From: a virus
DNA: 20,831 nt
Strand: one strand, 5' to 3'
IMG/VR virus record: IMGVR_UViG_3300044833_000035
Coordinates: 1 to 20,831 of that record
The translations under genes were made by a program, and so were the position numbers. The notes under the pieces are model-generated. The model made no database searches. It was not told the DNA's origin and saw only the letters and a list, made by a program, of their open reading frames with translations. Positions within the stretch are counted from its first letter, which is position 1, and each line of letters starts with the position of its first letter. Of the stretch, positions 7,080 through 14,148 are shown one piece after another.

Positions 7080-9659
7080 TTATGGCGCTGAGGGTGCTTC
7101 GAGGTTGATGCCTTGCTCGACTACGAGCGGCGAGACGATGATCGCATATGAGCCGCCGAACGGCCCATTGCCCGCGCATGGTTTGAGCAAGCACGACCAA
7201 GAGATCGGGTGCGCGTTCATGATGTACGGTGTGCTCTGACTGATGAGCGCGATCTGCTCCTGTGTAATCTTCCACGCTTCGTCCGGGGGCACGCCGCTGA
7301 TCTGTTGGTTCGCGGTGTTCGTGCTGAGCGAGCCGCCGGCACTGTTCAAGAACTGCAGTTCGCGAGCAGCGACGAACGATGCGGTAATGGCTGCCGCCTG
7401 TGATGCGAGATCGCCGCTGACGAGGCCGCCGTCGCTGACGTCTTGCCACCGGAGCGGGAAGTGCAGGCCGTCATCGAACCCGCCGCCGTTGACCGGTAGC
7501 GAGTAGGTCGTGTCGTTGCTGCCGTGCGCGACCATGGCGCCGTCATAAATCTGGTAGCCGACTTGCATGTAGCCGTCCAATGCATACTCGGGCGTGCCGG
7601 TGATCTCGACGATACTGTCTCCGAAACCAATGGGGCAGCCGATCTCGACTTTGCCGCGCACCACACCGCTGGTGCCTTCATACGTCAGCGTGTAGCTTGT
7701 GACCTTGCCGGTTGCCGCTCCGCCGGGAAGCCGGGGATCGAACAGCGTAGCGTTGTGACGGCATGACAGGGGCACGGCGTTCGCGAAACTGCACTCCCAT
7801 CCCACCTTCACCGCCCGCGAGCGGAAGCGCAGGCGAGCGCGGGCGCGGCTGATCAGATACTCGGCCGCTTGAATACCGCGCGTGGTCGGGAAGAAGGTCC
7901 GAGCCGTTACGTTGTCCGGCGTCCCGCCGATCGGGATGCTGAGGATGGCAGGCGACGTGCCGAGCACGGTCCACGTCACAGAGCCGTCGCCGATATGGGC
8001 GCCGACAGAGGTCGAGAACGCGGGCTGATTGATGACGCTGATGTTGCGGATGGCCGGGGTCGGCTCGACGTTGTTAAGAACCGGCGGTGTATAGGAGAAG
8101 ATCGTGTAGCGGCCATTGGTCTGGCCTTGGCCCGTGCAGAGGTAATAGCTCGACGCGCCGGGCACGTCTTCGTAGGTACCGGTGTTCACGTTGAACGTCT
8201 GCTTCTGCAGGAGCATGATCTGACCGCGGGGCACGAATGCACCCGGAGACCAAGACGAGGCCTCAGAGATGCCCTGTGTGCCAAGGCTTGCCCACTCCAC
8301 GCCGTTGTCATTCGTGACGAAGCCGGGGACGTCGCTGAAGACCGGCTCGACGGCGCCTGCAGTGCCCGCGGTGACGCTGATCTGATACGAGAGGCCGCCC
8401 GGTGTCGTCGGGTTGTTCGGGAAGATGACTTGCCCAAGGCCGACAGACCTACTCGCGAAGTCCGTCCACGCTTCGACTTCGACAAGCGGCTGGCCGATGT
8501 CAACGGAAGAGATCGCCAGCAACTCGGTGTTCTGGTCGACAGTCGGCGAAGCGAGGATGCCCTGCACGTTCGCGAGCATATCGAACGAAAGGATTTCCGA
8601 GAACTGGCGGCTCGCGTCATACCGGATGGTCATAGCCATGCTGACGTTATACATCGGGATGATGACGCCGCTTGAGGACATTTCCATCGGAACGTTCGTC
8701 GGAGGGTCGCTGTCCGGGAAGCAAACGCCCGACTTGAAGTAGGACGTCAAGATGTTCGTCAGCGGGTTCGGCGAGAGCAGCGCGGGCCCACTCGACGACA
8801 CGGACATCGACGCGTTCGAGCACTGGCCCGGGTTCGGGTCAGAGTTCGTCCACGACGAACTGTAGGACGTGGTGGGTGTCTCGTTGACGAAGTAGGTGTC
8901 GGTAACGAAACTCGTTTCGCACTTATAGCCGCCGCCGATGCTCGCGCCCGGCTTCGGCCAGTCGCTCAGCAGCGTGTCTCCGGTGTAGCTGGAGATGTTC
9001 ACGTTCGGAACGGTGAAGAAGCCTGACGAGCGCTGTGTCCAATTGACGGTGGCTTCGACGCGGATGTTGACGAGCGGCGGCTGCCCAAGCTGCAGCGAGA
9101 CGCTGTCATAGATCGCCATGCCTTCCGTGTATTCGAGATTGCCATCTTCACCGTCAAGGATGTCGCTCGCGGTGATCGCCAGCGACGTACGGTCGATATG
9201 CCACAGCGCGGACCAGCCTTCGAGGATGGTATCGGGGTCGTCGCGCTTGTTGGTCTCAATGAAGATCGGATCGTAGTAGGGCGGCGCCTTCATGGTTTCG
9301 GCGAGGGCTTGCTTGTTCGCAATGAATTCCGGCGAGCGCGCGATAAACTTGAGAACGACTTTCTCCTTAAACAAATTCGTCGGCACGCCGACCAGCACCC
9401 CGAAGAACAGGGGCACTAGCGCGCCGTGATAGTTCGGGTCGCTTGCGTCGCTCTGCCAACCAAGCCATCCCCACAGCCGACGACCCGGCGCGAGAAGCCC
9501 GACACGCGGGTTTCGAACCGTCATCTCCAGCGTAGGCATCTGACCTTCGTCATGCTGGATGACGAACGCGACGATCTCCTCATCGAACACGTTCATGGTG
9601 CTCGGGTTGAAGGTCGTCTGGTCTTCAAGTGCCCAGTAGAATGTGATGGGGAGCGTCAT
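7080..9659 (-). CDS. Baseplate hub / tail-tip protein, 859 aa
   Basis: Large protein after the tape measure and the 153-residue distal tail protein. The ATG overlaps the upstream stop (ATGA, 9656-9659), so translation is coupled. The N-terminus (about 25-110) contains FDEEIVAFVIQHDEG, then TLEMTVRNPRVGLLAPGRRLWGW. This reads as the first domain of a hub protein: curved beta barrel, then 'FFGVLVGVP'. Residues 150-180 (WHIDRTSLAITASDILDGEDG) are also characteristic of large hub-like proteins in related phages. The middle is Ser/Asn/Pro-rich with three cysteines at about 245-315; the C-terminal third is beta-rich. It probably forms the tail tip to which fibres attach. No peptidase or lysozyme motif was seen. 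Confidence 0.7.
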   Translation of the reverse strand: MTLPITFYWALEDQTTFNPSTMNVFDEEIVAFVIQHDEGQMPTLEMTVRNPRVGLLAPGRRLWGWLGWQSDASDPNYHGALVPLFFGVLVGVPTNLFKEKVVLKFIARSPEFIANKQALAETMKAPPYYDPIFIETNKRDDPDTILEGWSALWHIDRTSLAITASDILDGEDGNLEYTEGMAIYDSVSLQLGQPPLVNIRVEATVNWTQRSSGFFTVPNVNISSYTGDTLLSDWPKPGASIGGGYKCETSFVTDTYFVNETPTTSYSSSWTNSDPNPGQCSNASMSVSSSGPALLSPNPLTNILTSYFKSGVCFPDSDPPTNVPMEMSSSGVIIPMYNVSMAMTIRYDASRQFSEILSFDMLANVQGILASPTVDQNTELLAISSVDIGQPLVEVEAWTDFASRSVGLGQVIFPNNPTTPGGLSYQISVTAGTAGAVEPVFSDVPGFVTNDNGVEWASLGTQGISEASSWSPGAFVPRGQIMLLQKQTFNVNTGTYEDVPGASSYYLCTGQGQTNGRYTIFSYTPPVLNNVEPTPAIRNISVINQPAFSTSVGAHIGDGSVTWTVLGTSPAILSIPIGGTPDNVTARTFFPTTRGIQAAEYLISRARARLRFRSRAVKVGWECSFANAVPLSCRHNATLFDPRLPGGAATGKVTSYTLTYEGTSGVVRGKVEIGCPIGFGDSIVEITGTPEYALDGYMQVGYQIYDGAMVAHGSNDTTYSLPVNGGGFDDGLHFPLRWQDVSDGGLVSGDLASQAAAITASFVAARELQFLNSAGGSLSTNTANQQISGVPPDEAWKITQEQIALISQSTPYIMNAHPISWSCLLKPCAGNGPFGGSYAIIVSPLVVEQGINLEAPSAP

Positions 9660-10117
9660 TTCTCTTCAAGCTCCATCGACCAGCCGACGACGTTCTTCCA
9701 CTCATCGAACGTTGTCTCGACTGTCCGGACTAGCATCGTAAGCTCGGGCCGGTAAAACGTGTAGGCTCCTTCAGTGTATAGCGAGCCGGAGACCGGTGAT
9801 TTGTGCGGCAGGCCTACGGTACCGGTGACGAACGAAAACCCGACCGCACACTGGACGACGACCTCCATGCCGGGGAAGATGTTGTCGATCGGCGGTGCGT
9901 TGACATCGCTCGGCGAGTTGAGCTTGAGGCTGTACTTGCGAAACTGAGGGGCGGAGAAATCGGTGAGCGTGCCGTTGACGGTGCGCTCCAGCTGCGTTGC
10001 CCCGCCGATCACACTGAGCGAGTGCACGATGCCGCGCGCCTGATACAGCAGCGTGCCGAAAGACGATATAGACATCAGCGTGTCGCTGTTAGGGGGTAGG
10101 AGATTTTCGAAGGGCAT
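9656..10117 (-). CDS. Distal tail / minor tail protein, 153 aa
   Basis: The ATG follows the tape measure stop by 1 base and has only a weak ribosome site, suggesting coupled translation. The end overlaps the hub-like gene by 4 bases (ATGA). The protein starts MPFENLLPPNSDTLMSISSFG and contains the segment LKLNSPSDVNAPPIDNIFPGMEVVVQC. It then has FSFVTGTVGLPHKSPVSGS and ends in WKNVVGWSMELEEK. The sequence is beta-rich with no catalytic motif. The gene right after the tape measure usually encodes the distal tail protein or a small tail-tip adaptor, which is the basis of the call; I do not recognise a named family. Confidence 0.65.
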   Translation of the reverse strand: MPFENLLPPNSDTLMSISSFGTLLYQARGIVHSLSVIGGATQLERTVNGTLTDFSAPQFRKYSLKLNSPSDVNAPPIDNIFPGMEVVVQCAVGFSFVTGTVGLPHKSPVSGSLYTEGAYTFYRPELTMLVRTVETTFDEWKNVVGWSMELEEK

Positions 10118-10118
10118 G

Positions 10119-12602
10119 TTATTTCATCCATGACGGGTTGTCGCCGATCGCTGACGTTTGTCGAGCAATCGCGAAGCTAGAAAGGTCGTCGATCGTCTTC
10201 TTCGGGCCCTTGAGGCCGCCGAACGAACGCCCGTCGATAGACAGGTTCAGGGTACCGTAGTCGCCGCCACGTCCCTTATCCCAGTCCTTGCCAGACTGAT
10301 AATCGCCGCCCGCGCCCTTTGCCCAGTCCGTAGCCGCGCCGTTGTATGTCCCGGTGTCTGTGTCGCCGCCGGCAGCGAAGCCGGGGAACGTCATGTTGTT
10401 AATCGCGTGCATGAAGTCCGTGCCCCAGAACTGCACGGCCGCTGCACGCTGCACGAATTCTCCACGGGACAAACGCGCTAGGATGCTATCACTCGTAGTC
10501 GTGCCGGGACCATCGATCGGCCCGCCGTTCGCGCGCGAGAGCGGCTGCCCGTCGTCTCCGTACCCTTCGACGGCGCCCGAAATTCGGGGCTTGCTGCTAC
10601 TATCGTCGGTCGACGACGTAGACTTCGACTTACTTGAGAGCCCGAAGAAGCCCTTGAGCGCGTCCCATGCGTCGAGGATTGCCTTCTTGACATCGTTCCA
10701 GTGCTCGACCAGCAGGACCACGCCAGCACCTATCGCGCCGATAGCCAATGTCCACGGCGCGAACAGAGCGACGATCGCGGTGATGGCAATGCCAACTAGC
10801 TCCACGGCCAGCTTGTGTTTCTCGACCCACTCGGTCACTTCTTTCCAGTTATCCCGTAGCACCCCGACTGCCAGAACGGCCGCGCCGACTAGAGTGATGA
10901 TGATGCCGATGGGACCGGTCAGGGCGACAAGATACGCCCCAATGGCGATAATCGTTAGCTTGAGAATATCCCAGCCGGTCGTGAGATTATTTCCGTTGAT
11001 GTAGTTGATGAACTTGGCAACAACGTCGAGTGCGCTCGCGAACGCGCCAGCGAGTGCGCCAATAGCAGTCGCGAGCCCGCCGAGGCCCGAGATAAAATTA
11101 TGGAGGTAGCCGTCGTTGTTCTTGAGGCTGTCCCCGATCGCTTTCAGGAACACGGTCAGTGCCGGCGCGATTGCCTCCGCGAATGCCTGCGACAGTTTGC
11201 TGACCGTATTCTGGAGCGATGCCAGAGCGCCCTTGAAGTCCTCGATCACCTTCCGCTTATCATCGATCTTTCCGCCGAGGCTTTCTGCCTTGTCCGCTAG
11301 CTCATCGAATTCATGGCCATCCTTCTGCATCACGTCCAGAAGCTCGGCCGCCGTATGGTTGAATGACTGCATCGACGAGCCCGACAGTTCGGTCACGAGC
11401 CGAAGGCGCTGTTGCGGGTTGATCGTCTTTTCGATGTCAGCTGCGAGAAGCTTATGGATCGTGCGCAGGGCCTCGAAGCCAGTTGGCACGGTTGCCTTGG
11501 ACGTCTCCGCCGCGAGCGCAATGACGCCCTTCTTCAGGTTCTCGACCGACACTTCAGTGAGGTTGATCTGGCCTGCGGCTGCTTTGTTGCCGGAGACGAT
11601 CCCATCGAGCGCGCCCCGGATACTGGCGATATTGGTCTGCGCGAAGTGCAATGCCTTCTCATCGGCTTCGCCGCGGGCGATGATCGCCTCCTTGACGGCG
11701 TTCTCGTCCTTCTGGCGCTGCGACGCGTCGTCACGCGCATGTTCTGCGGCCTTGCGTGCGAGATCGTCATAGGCCTGCCGGGCCTGCGCCTGCTTCAGGC
11801 TGGCCTCTGCCGCCTTCTCTTGCTGCTGGAGGAGCGCATCTTGCGTGGCCTTGCGGGCCTGATCGACGGCCTGCTGCGCCTGCGCGATCTCCAACTCTTT
11901 TTTGTCAGCTTCCGAGACTGGGCGCCCCTGCAGTTCGGCCAGCCGCTGCATCGCCGCGATCTCGCCCAGCTGTGCGCCGGAGACCGACAACGCCGAAGCG
12001 CGCTGCTCGGACGCGGCGTTTTGCGCAGCGAACTGAACCTTGATATAGGCTTGCTCCAGCGACGTGGTGTCTTTGGCCATCTGCGAGGCGCGGGCGGCAG
12101 AGTTATCGGCGAGCCTGTTCTGCGCGTCCTGCACCCGGAGAGACGCGTTCTGAACGCGCAGCATGGACGCATCGTTCTCATTTGCGTAGGTGCGGATGCT
12201 CTCCGCGATCTGCGGCCACTCGCGCGCGATCGTGCCGGTGAGGCGAATAGCGAACCGTTCGAACTGTTCGACCTTAACGCCGCTCTCGGCGAAGATCGCT
12301 TCCAAGTCCTGAAGCTTGTCCCCGGTGATACCGAACGCGTCAGCGAGCAAGAGGGTATTTTGTGCAAGCTCGATCTGGTGCTCAACAAACACGACAGTCG
12401 CAGCGATGGCGCCTGCGAGAGCGGCCTCGATATAGCCGAGCCCTTTAGTCAGCAGTTCGGCGGCGGAGGCGTTATTTTTCTGGGCCTCTGCGAGCTTCTC
12501 AAAATTCTCTGCGCCCTCTTCGCCGACGCGCTTAAGCGACGTGAGAAACTCATCGTCTCCCTTGAGGAGGATTTCTGCAATGAGCGGATCGATCTCAGCC
12601 AT
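10119..12602 (-). CDS. Tail tape measure protein, 827 aa
   Basis: Sets tail length and fills the tail tube. Visible parts: an N-terminal helix region; a short hydrophobic stretch at about 57-75; a long Ala/Gln/Arg/Glu-rich coiled coil at about 140-320; hydrophobic segments at about 502-530, 548-583 and 600-633 (the membrane-active part typical of these proteins); a Ser-rich linker at about 655-672; and the C-terminal motif GGPIDGPGTTTSDSILARLS plus RGEFVQRAAA (693-721), which is characteristic of tape measures. Near the end, DW-x-KG-x-GGDY occurs twice (759-782). The ATG lies 1 base after the preceding stop. At roughly 1.5 angstrom per residue the length predicts a tail of about 120 nm, a rule-of-thumb estimate. 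Confidence 0.93.
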   Translation of the reverse strand: MAEIDPLIAEILLKGDDEFLTSLKRVGEEGAENFEKLAEAQKNNASAAELLTKGLGYIEAALAGAIAATVVFVEHQIELAQNTLLLADAFGITGDKLQDLEAIFAESGVKVEQFERFAIRLTGTIAREWPQIAESIRTYANENDASMLRVQNASLRVQDAQNRLADNSAARASQMAKDTTSLEQAYIKVQFAAQNAASEQRASALSVSGAQLGEIAAMQRLAELQGRPVSEADKKELEIAQAQQAVDQARKATQDALLQQQEKAAEASLKQAQARQAYDDLARKAAEHARDDASQRQKDENAVKEAIIARGEADEKALHFAQTNIASIRGALDGIVSGNKAAAGQINLTEVSVENLKKGVIALAAETSKATVPTGFEALRTIHKLLAADIEKTINPQQRLRLVTELSGSSMQSFNHTAAELLDVMQKDGHEFDELADKAESLGGKIDDKRKVIEDFKGALASLQNTVSKLSQAFAEAIAPALTVFLKAIGDSLKNNDGYLHNFISGLGGLATAIGALAGAFASALDVVAKFINYINGNNLTTGWDILKLTIIAIGAYLVALTGPIGIIITLVGAAVLAVGVLRDNWKEVTEWVEKHKLAVELVGIAITAIVALFAPWTLAIGAIGAGVVLLVEHWNDVKKAILDAWDALKGFFGLSSKSKSTSSTDDSSSKPRISGAVEGYGDDGQPLSRANGGPIDGPGTTTSDSILARLSRGEFVQRAAAVQFWGTDFMHAINNMTFPGFAAGGDTDTGTYNGAATDWAKGAGGDYQSGKDWDKGRGGDYGTLNLSIDGRSFGGLKGPKKTIDDLSSFAIARQTSAIGDNPSWMK
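10257..10328 (-). repeat. Tandem DW-x-KG-x-GGDY repeat in the tape measure C-terminus
   Basis: Residues 759-768 read DWAKGAGGDY and 773-782 read DWDKGRGGDY, a 14-residue period. This is a short in-frame duplication that has begun to diverge. Confidence 0.8.
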
Positions 12603-12603
12603 A

Positions 12604-13137
12604 TTATGATGCCCTAAACGCGTTGTCGAAGATAGATCGGAAATTAGCCATCACGCTTTTCTGGACCTCGGCGAGATGGAATTTCTTGGGAATAGTCACG
12701 CTCTCGGTGCCGAAATACTTCGGTAGCTTGTCGGTGATCGAGAAGAGCAGAGGCACTCCGCCGGACCGCCGCTTGACTGTGAACAGGCCCCCCGGGTAAT
12801 CCTTCGCTTCTCTTCCTACGGCATCGGTGCCGCTGAGCGGGAGCCACAACAGGGGCTTGCCGTGGATGACGCCGCCCTTCTCGAAGATGTCCGCGCCGGG
12901 CTTGTCGAGCGACATGCTGATGCGCATGTTGCCAAGGACCGGCGAGGCTTCAACTTTCAAGGCATCGGTCCAGTCCCTGCCGAACTGGCCCGCGCTGGAG
13001 ATGTCTGCATCTCCTTGCGTCTTGATCATGGACGCGGCCATGTTGAGCGATGCGGTAATGGCCGCTTGATACCGGTCGTGCAGGCCCGCTAGGTCCTGCT
13101 TGAACTTCGGGGCCGATACTTTGAAATCGATCCTCAC
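12604..13137 (-). CDS. DUF6441-like tail protein (tail completion / minor tail), 177 aa
   Basis: I chose the GTG at 13137. Its GTGA overlaps the stop of the chaperone -1 frame extension, and GGAGAGG lies just upstream. A further GTG at 13155 would add six residues. The protein starts MRIDFKVSAPKFKQDLAGL and has an early helical region (about 15-45). It then has GGVIHGKPLLWLPLSG, GLFTVKRRSGGVPLLFSI and ESVTIPKKFHLAEVQKSV. That order (a 'K-x-L-x-x-P' strand, an RR-x-GG loop, then 'IPKKF') resembles phage DUF6441 / gpZ-like proteins. Those are tail completion or minor tail proteins. It lies just before the tape measure rather than before the tube protein, which is slightly unusual. Confidence 0.7.
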   Translation of the reverse strand: MRIDFKVSAPKFKQDLAGLHDRYQAAITASLNMAASMIKTQGDADISSAGQFGRDWTDALKVEASPVLGNMRISMSLDKPGADIFEKGGVIHGKPLLWLPLSGTDAVGREAKDYPGGLFTVKRRSGGVPLLFSITDKLPKYFGTESVTIPKKFHLAEVQKSVMANFRSIFDNAFRAS

Positions 13138-13771
13138 GCGCAGTCCCTCTCCCACTTCTCCAGCTGCTTAACGATCTCTTTCCCATCGCCGCTGTTCGAT
13201 AGCGACAACATCGATAGTTGAGCATGCCACTCCCGCATGCGGCGCTTCTCAGCAAGAAAGCTGTACGCCGCCATTTGCCGGGGAGAATATCCCCAAACTA
13301 CGGTTGGGGGGTGTCCGGCGACAATGAGTTCTTCGATGGCTGCGGCAAGCTCGAACCCGGGTCCTTTCCAGAGGGGACGAAGGGCGGAACGACGACGCCC
13401 GCTCGTCGCATTATCTTCTCGACGAAAGGGCCGAAGCCGTTTTTGAACGTCAACCTCCCGATGACTTCGAGAAGGTCGTATTGTGTTTCGATGCCGATCT
13501 GCGCCGCCTGCGCTTCGGCATCGCTATCGGTGACGGCGTGCCCGGTCGCCACGGAGATGATCACGGCCGCCGCCTCGGGTGCGACTTCAAGGAAGGTAGC
13601 GAGATCGAAGCCACTGAGCATCTTCATGAGCTTTGGGAAGCGCTTGAAGATGGCAAGGGCATCGCCTGCCGAGATCGCCTTGACCGCAATAAACCGATCT
13701 CCGATCGGGACGTTTTCGCTTTGAATGGCAAGGTCGGCCAGAGTGAGGCCGGGCTGGTTATCTTCAGACAT
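13134..13771 (-). CDS. Tail assembly chaperone fusion (G-T type), made by -1 frameshift
   Basis: Predicted 212-residue product: 139 residues in the zero frame, then 73 in the -1 frame, stopping at 13136-13134. The -1 frame part runs FELAAAIEELIVAGHPPTVV, then WGYSPRQMAAYSFLAEKRRM and ends KQLEKWERDCA. This is the charged helical pattern (W-x-Y-S/T-x-x-Q, then R-x-x-x-E-W) of phage T domains. It has no good start of its own and would need fusion with the upstream chaperone. The best slippery site by pattern is C-CCG-GGT at 13361-13355; T-GGA-AAG at 13370-13364 is an alternative resembling lambda G-GGA-AAG. In lambda the longer product helps load the tape measure. Frame relationship and domain are seen in the sequence; the shift itself is inferred. 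Confidence 0.8.
13280..13309 (-). promoter_or_regulatory. Alternative hairpins around the chaperone stop codon
   Basis: CCCCAA (13309-13304) can pair with TTGGGG (13296-13291), putting the TAG stop in the 7-base loop. The same GGGGA can instead pair with TCCCC (13284-13280). The two stems exclude each other. They lie about 45-75 bases after the slippery sites, within the -1 frame coding part. Confidence 0.4.
13298..13771 (-). CDS. Tail assembly chaperone (G type), 157 aa
   Basis: Zero-frame product, starting MSEDNQPGLTLADLAIQSEN and ending at TAG 13300-13298. It is acidic to neutral and mostly helical, with FIAVKAISAGDALAIFKRFP and LKML-type helices at about 25-55, then AAAVIISVATGH and FGPFVEKIMRR. 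The last 18 residues (after PG139) are low-complexity Ser/Pro, as expected downstream of a frameshift site. It lies between tube protein and tape measure, the standard position. It binds the tape measure before tube polymerisation and is not usually kept in the virion (family knowledge). Its ribosome site AAGGA is 12 bases from the ATG, rather far, and overlaps a possible hairpin arm. Confidence 0.85.
   Translation of the reverse strand: MSEDNQPGLTLADLAIQSENVPIGDRFIAVKAISAGDALAIFKRFPKLMKMLSGFDLATFLEVAPEAAAVIISVATGHAVTDSDAEAQAAQIGIETQYDLLEVIGRLTFKNGFGPFVEKIMRRAGVVVPPFVPSGKDPGSSLPQPSKNSLSPDTPQP
13355..13370 (-). promoter_or_regulatory. Slippery sites for -1 ribosomal frameshifting
   Basis: Two heptamers in the correct zero-frame phase lie nine bases apart: T-GGA-AAG (13370-13364, one mismatch from lambda G-GGA-AAG) and C-CCG-GGT (13361-13355, a full X-XXY-YYZ fit). 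A weak stem TTCGA/TCGAA (13355-13351 with 13336-13332) starts 8 bases after the first heptamer. Confidence 0.6.
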
Positions 13772-13786
13772 TGTGATATGGTATCC

Positions 13787-13825
13787 TTATCAGTGGGGGA
13801 CGCCTGATAACGGGATTGTATCAGG
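13787..13825 (-). promoter_or_regulatory. Three-arm alternative hairpin before the chaperone start
   Basis: In the 58-base gap before the chaperone ATG, CCTGATA (13825-13819) can pair with TATCAGG (13809-13803). The overlapping TTATCAG (13810-13804) can instead pair with CTGATAA (13793-13787). The last arm runs directly into the AAGGA ribosome site (CTGATAAGGA), so the second pairing would partly hide it. A translational switch is inference. Confidence 0.4.
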
Positions 13826-13829
13826 GGCC

Positions 13830-14042
13830 TCAGTGGGGGTGGACGGAGCGGGGGTGCGGCGCCGGACCGGCGGGTACACCGCGCAGGGCGTTGGGGTTGG
13901 TGCCGTGCGGGGCCTCTGCAGGCTCTTCCGGGGCGGCTGGAGCGGGGTCTACGGCCGGGGCTGTCTCTGGGCCTTCCGCGGGCGCGACGCTCTGGGCGGC
14001 TGCGGCTGCTTCGGCGGCGGTATCTTCGGTAGTATCTGTCAT
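13830..14042 (-). CDS. Ala/Pro/Glu-rich small protein, 70 aa
   Basis: I chose the ATG at 14042, which has GGAG 9 bases upstream; a longer reading from a TTG at 14099 lacks a good ribosome site. The protein begins MTDTTEDTAAEAAAAAQSVA and is almost entirely Ala, Pro, Glu, Asp and Gly, then turns basic at the end (PHPRSVHPH). It is predicted to be disordered. It sits between the tube protein and the tail chaperone in the same direction. No homologous family recognised; low complexity makes chance openness of the frame possible, but start signals and packing favour a real gene. Confidence 0.55.
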   Translation of the reverse strand: MTDTTEDTAAEAAAAAQSVAPAEGPETAPAVDPAPAAPEEPAEAPHGTNPNALRGVPAGPAPHPRSVHPH

Positions 14043-14064
14043 GGGGAGGGTCTCCGGGTGAAGG

Positions 14065-14097
14065 TTTTTCACAGCCCGGAACGCTTTTTCACGGCCC
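14065..14097. repeat. Tandem direct repeat, 13 bases, period 20
   Basis: TTTTTCACAGCCC (14065-14077) and TTTTTCACGGCCC (14085-14097) on the plus strand differ at one base and are exactly 20 bases apart, about two helical turns. They lie in the gap after the tube protein gene. Confidence 0.6.
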
Positions 14098-14112
14098 AAG
14101 CCATTAGACCGG

Positions 14113-14142
14113 GGCCTGATTTGCTGTGCAGCAAATCAGGCC
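14113..14142. repeat. 30-base inverted repeat after the tube protein gene
   Basis: Arms GGCCTGATTTGCTG (14113-14126) and CAGCAAATCAGGCC (14129-14142) are perfect complements, 14 bases each, with a 2-base centre. The repeat starts 6 bases after the tube protein stop. No T-tract follows on the minus strand, so it is not a classical intrinsic terminator; an mRNA-stabilising or processing stem, or a protein site, is possible. The rest of the 106-base gap holds the tandem 13-base repeat and the next ribosome site. Confidence 0.75.
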
Positions 14143-14148
14143 AGAGCC

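Noticed and set aside
11412-12617. Long plus-strand open frame (401 codons) opposite the tape measure
   Set aside because: Arg/Leu-rich low-quality product, antisense to the tape measure coiled coil; no ribosome site or family.
12950-13255. Minus-strand 101-codon frame across the chaperone extension and DUF6441-like gene
   Set aside because: It lies in the third frame with no family features; the T-domain frame and the DUF6441-like frame account for this region.
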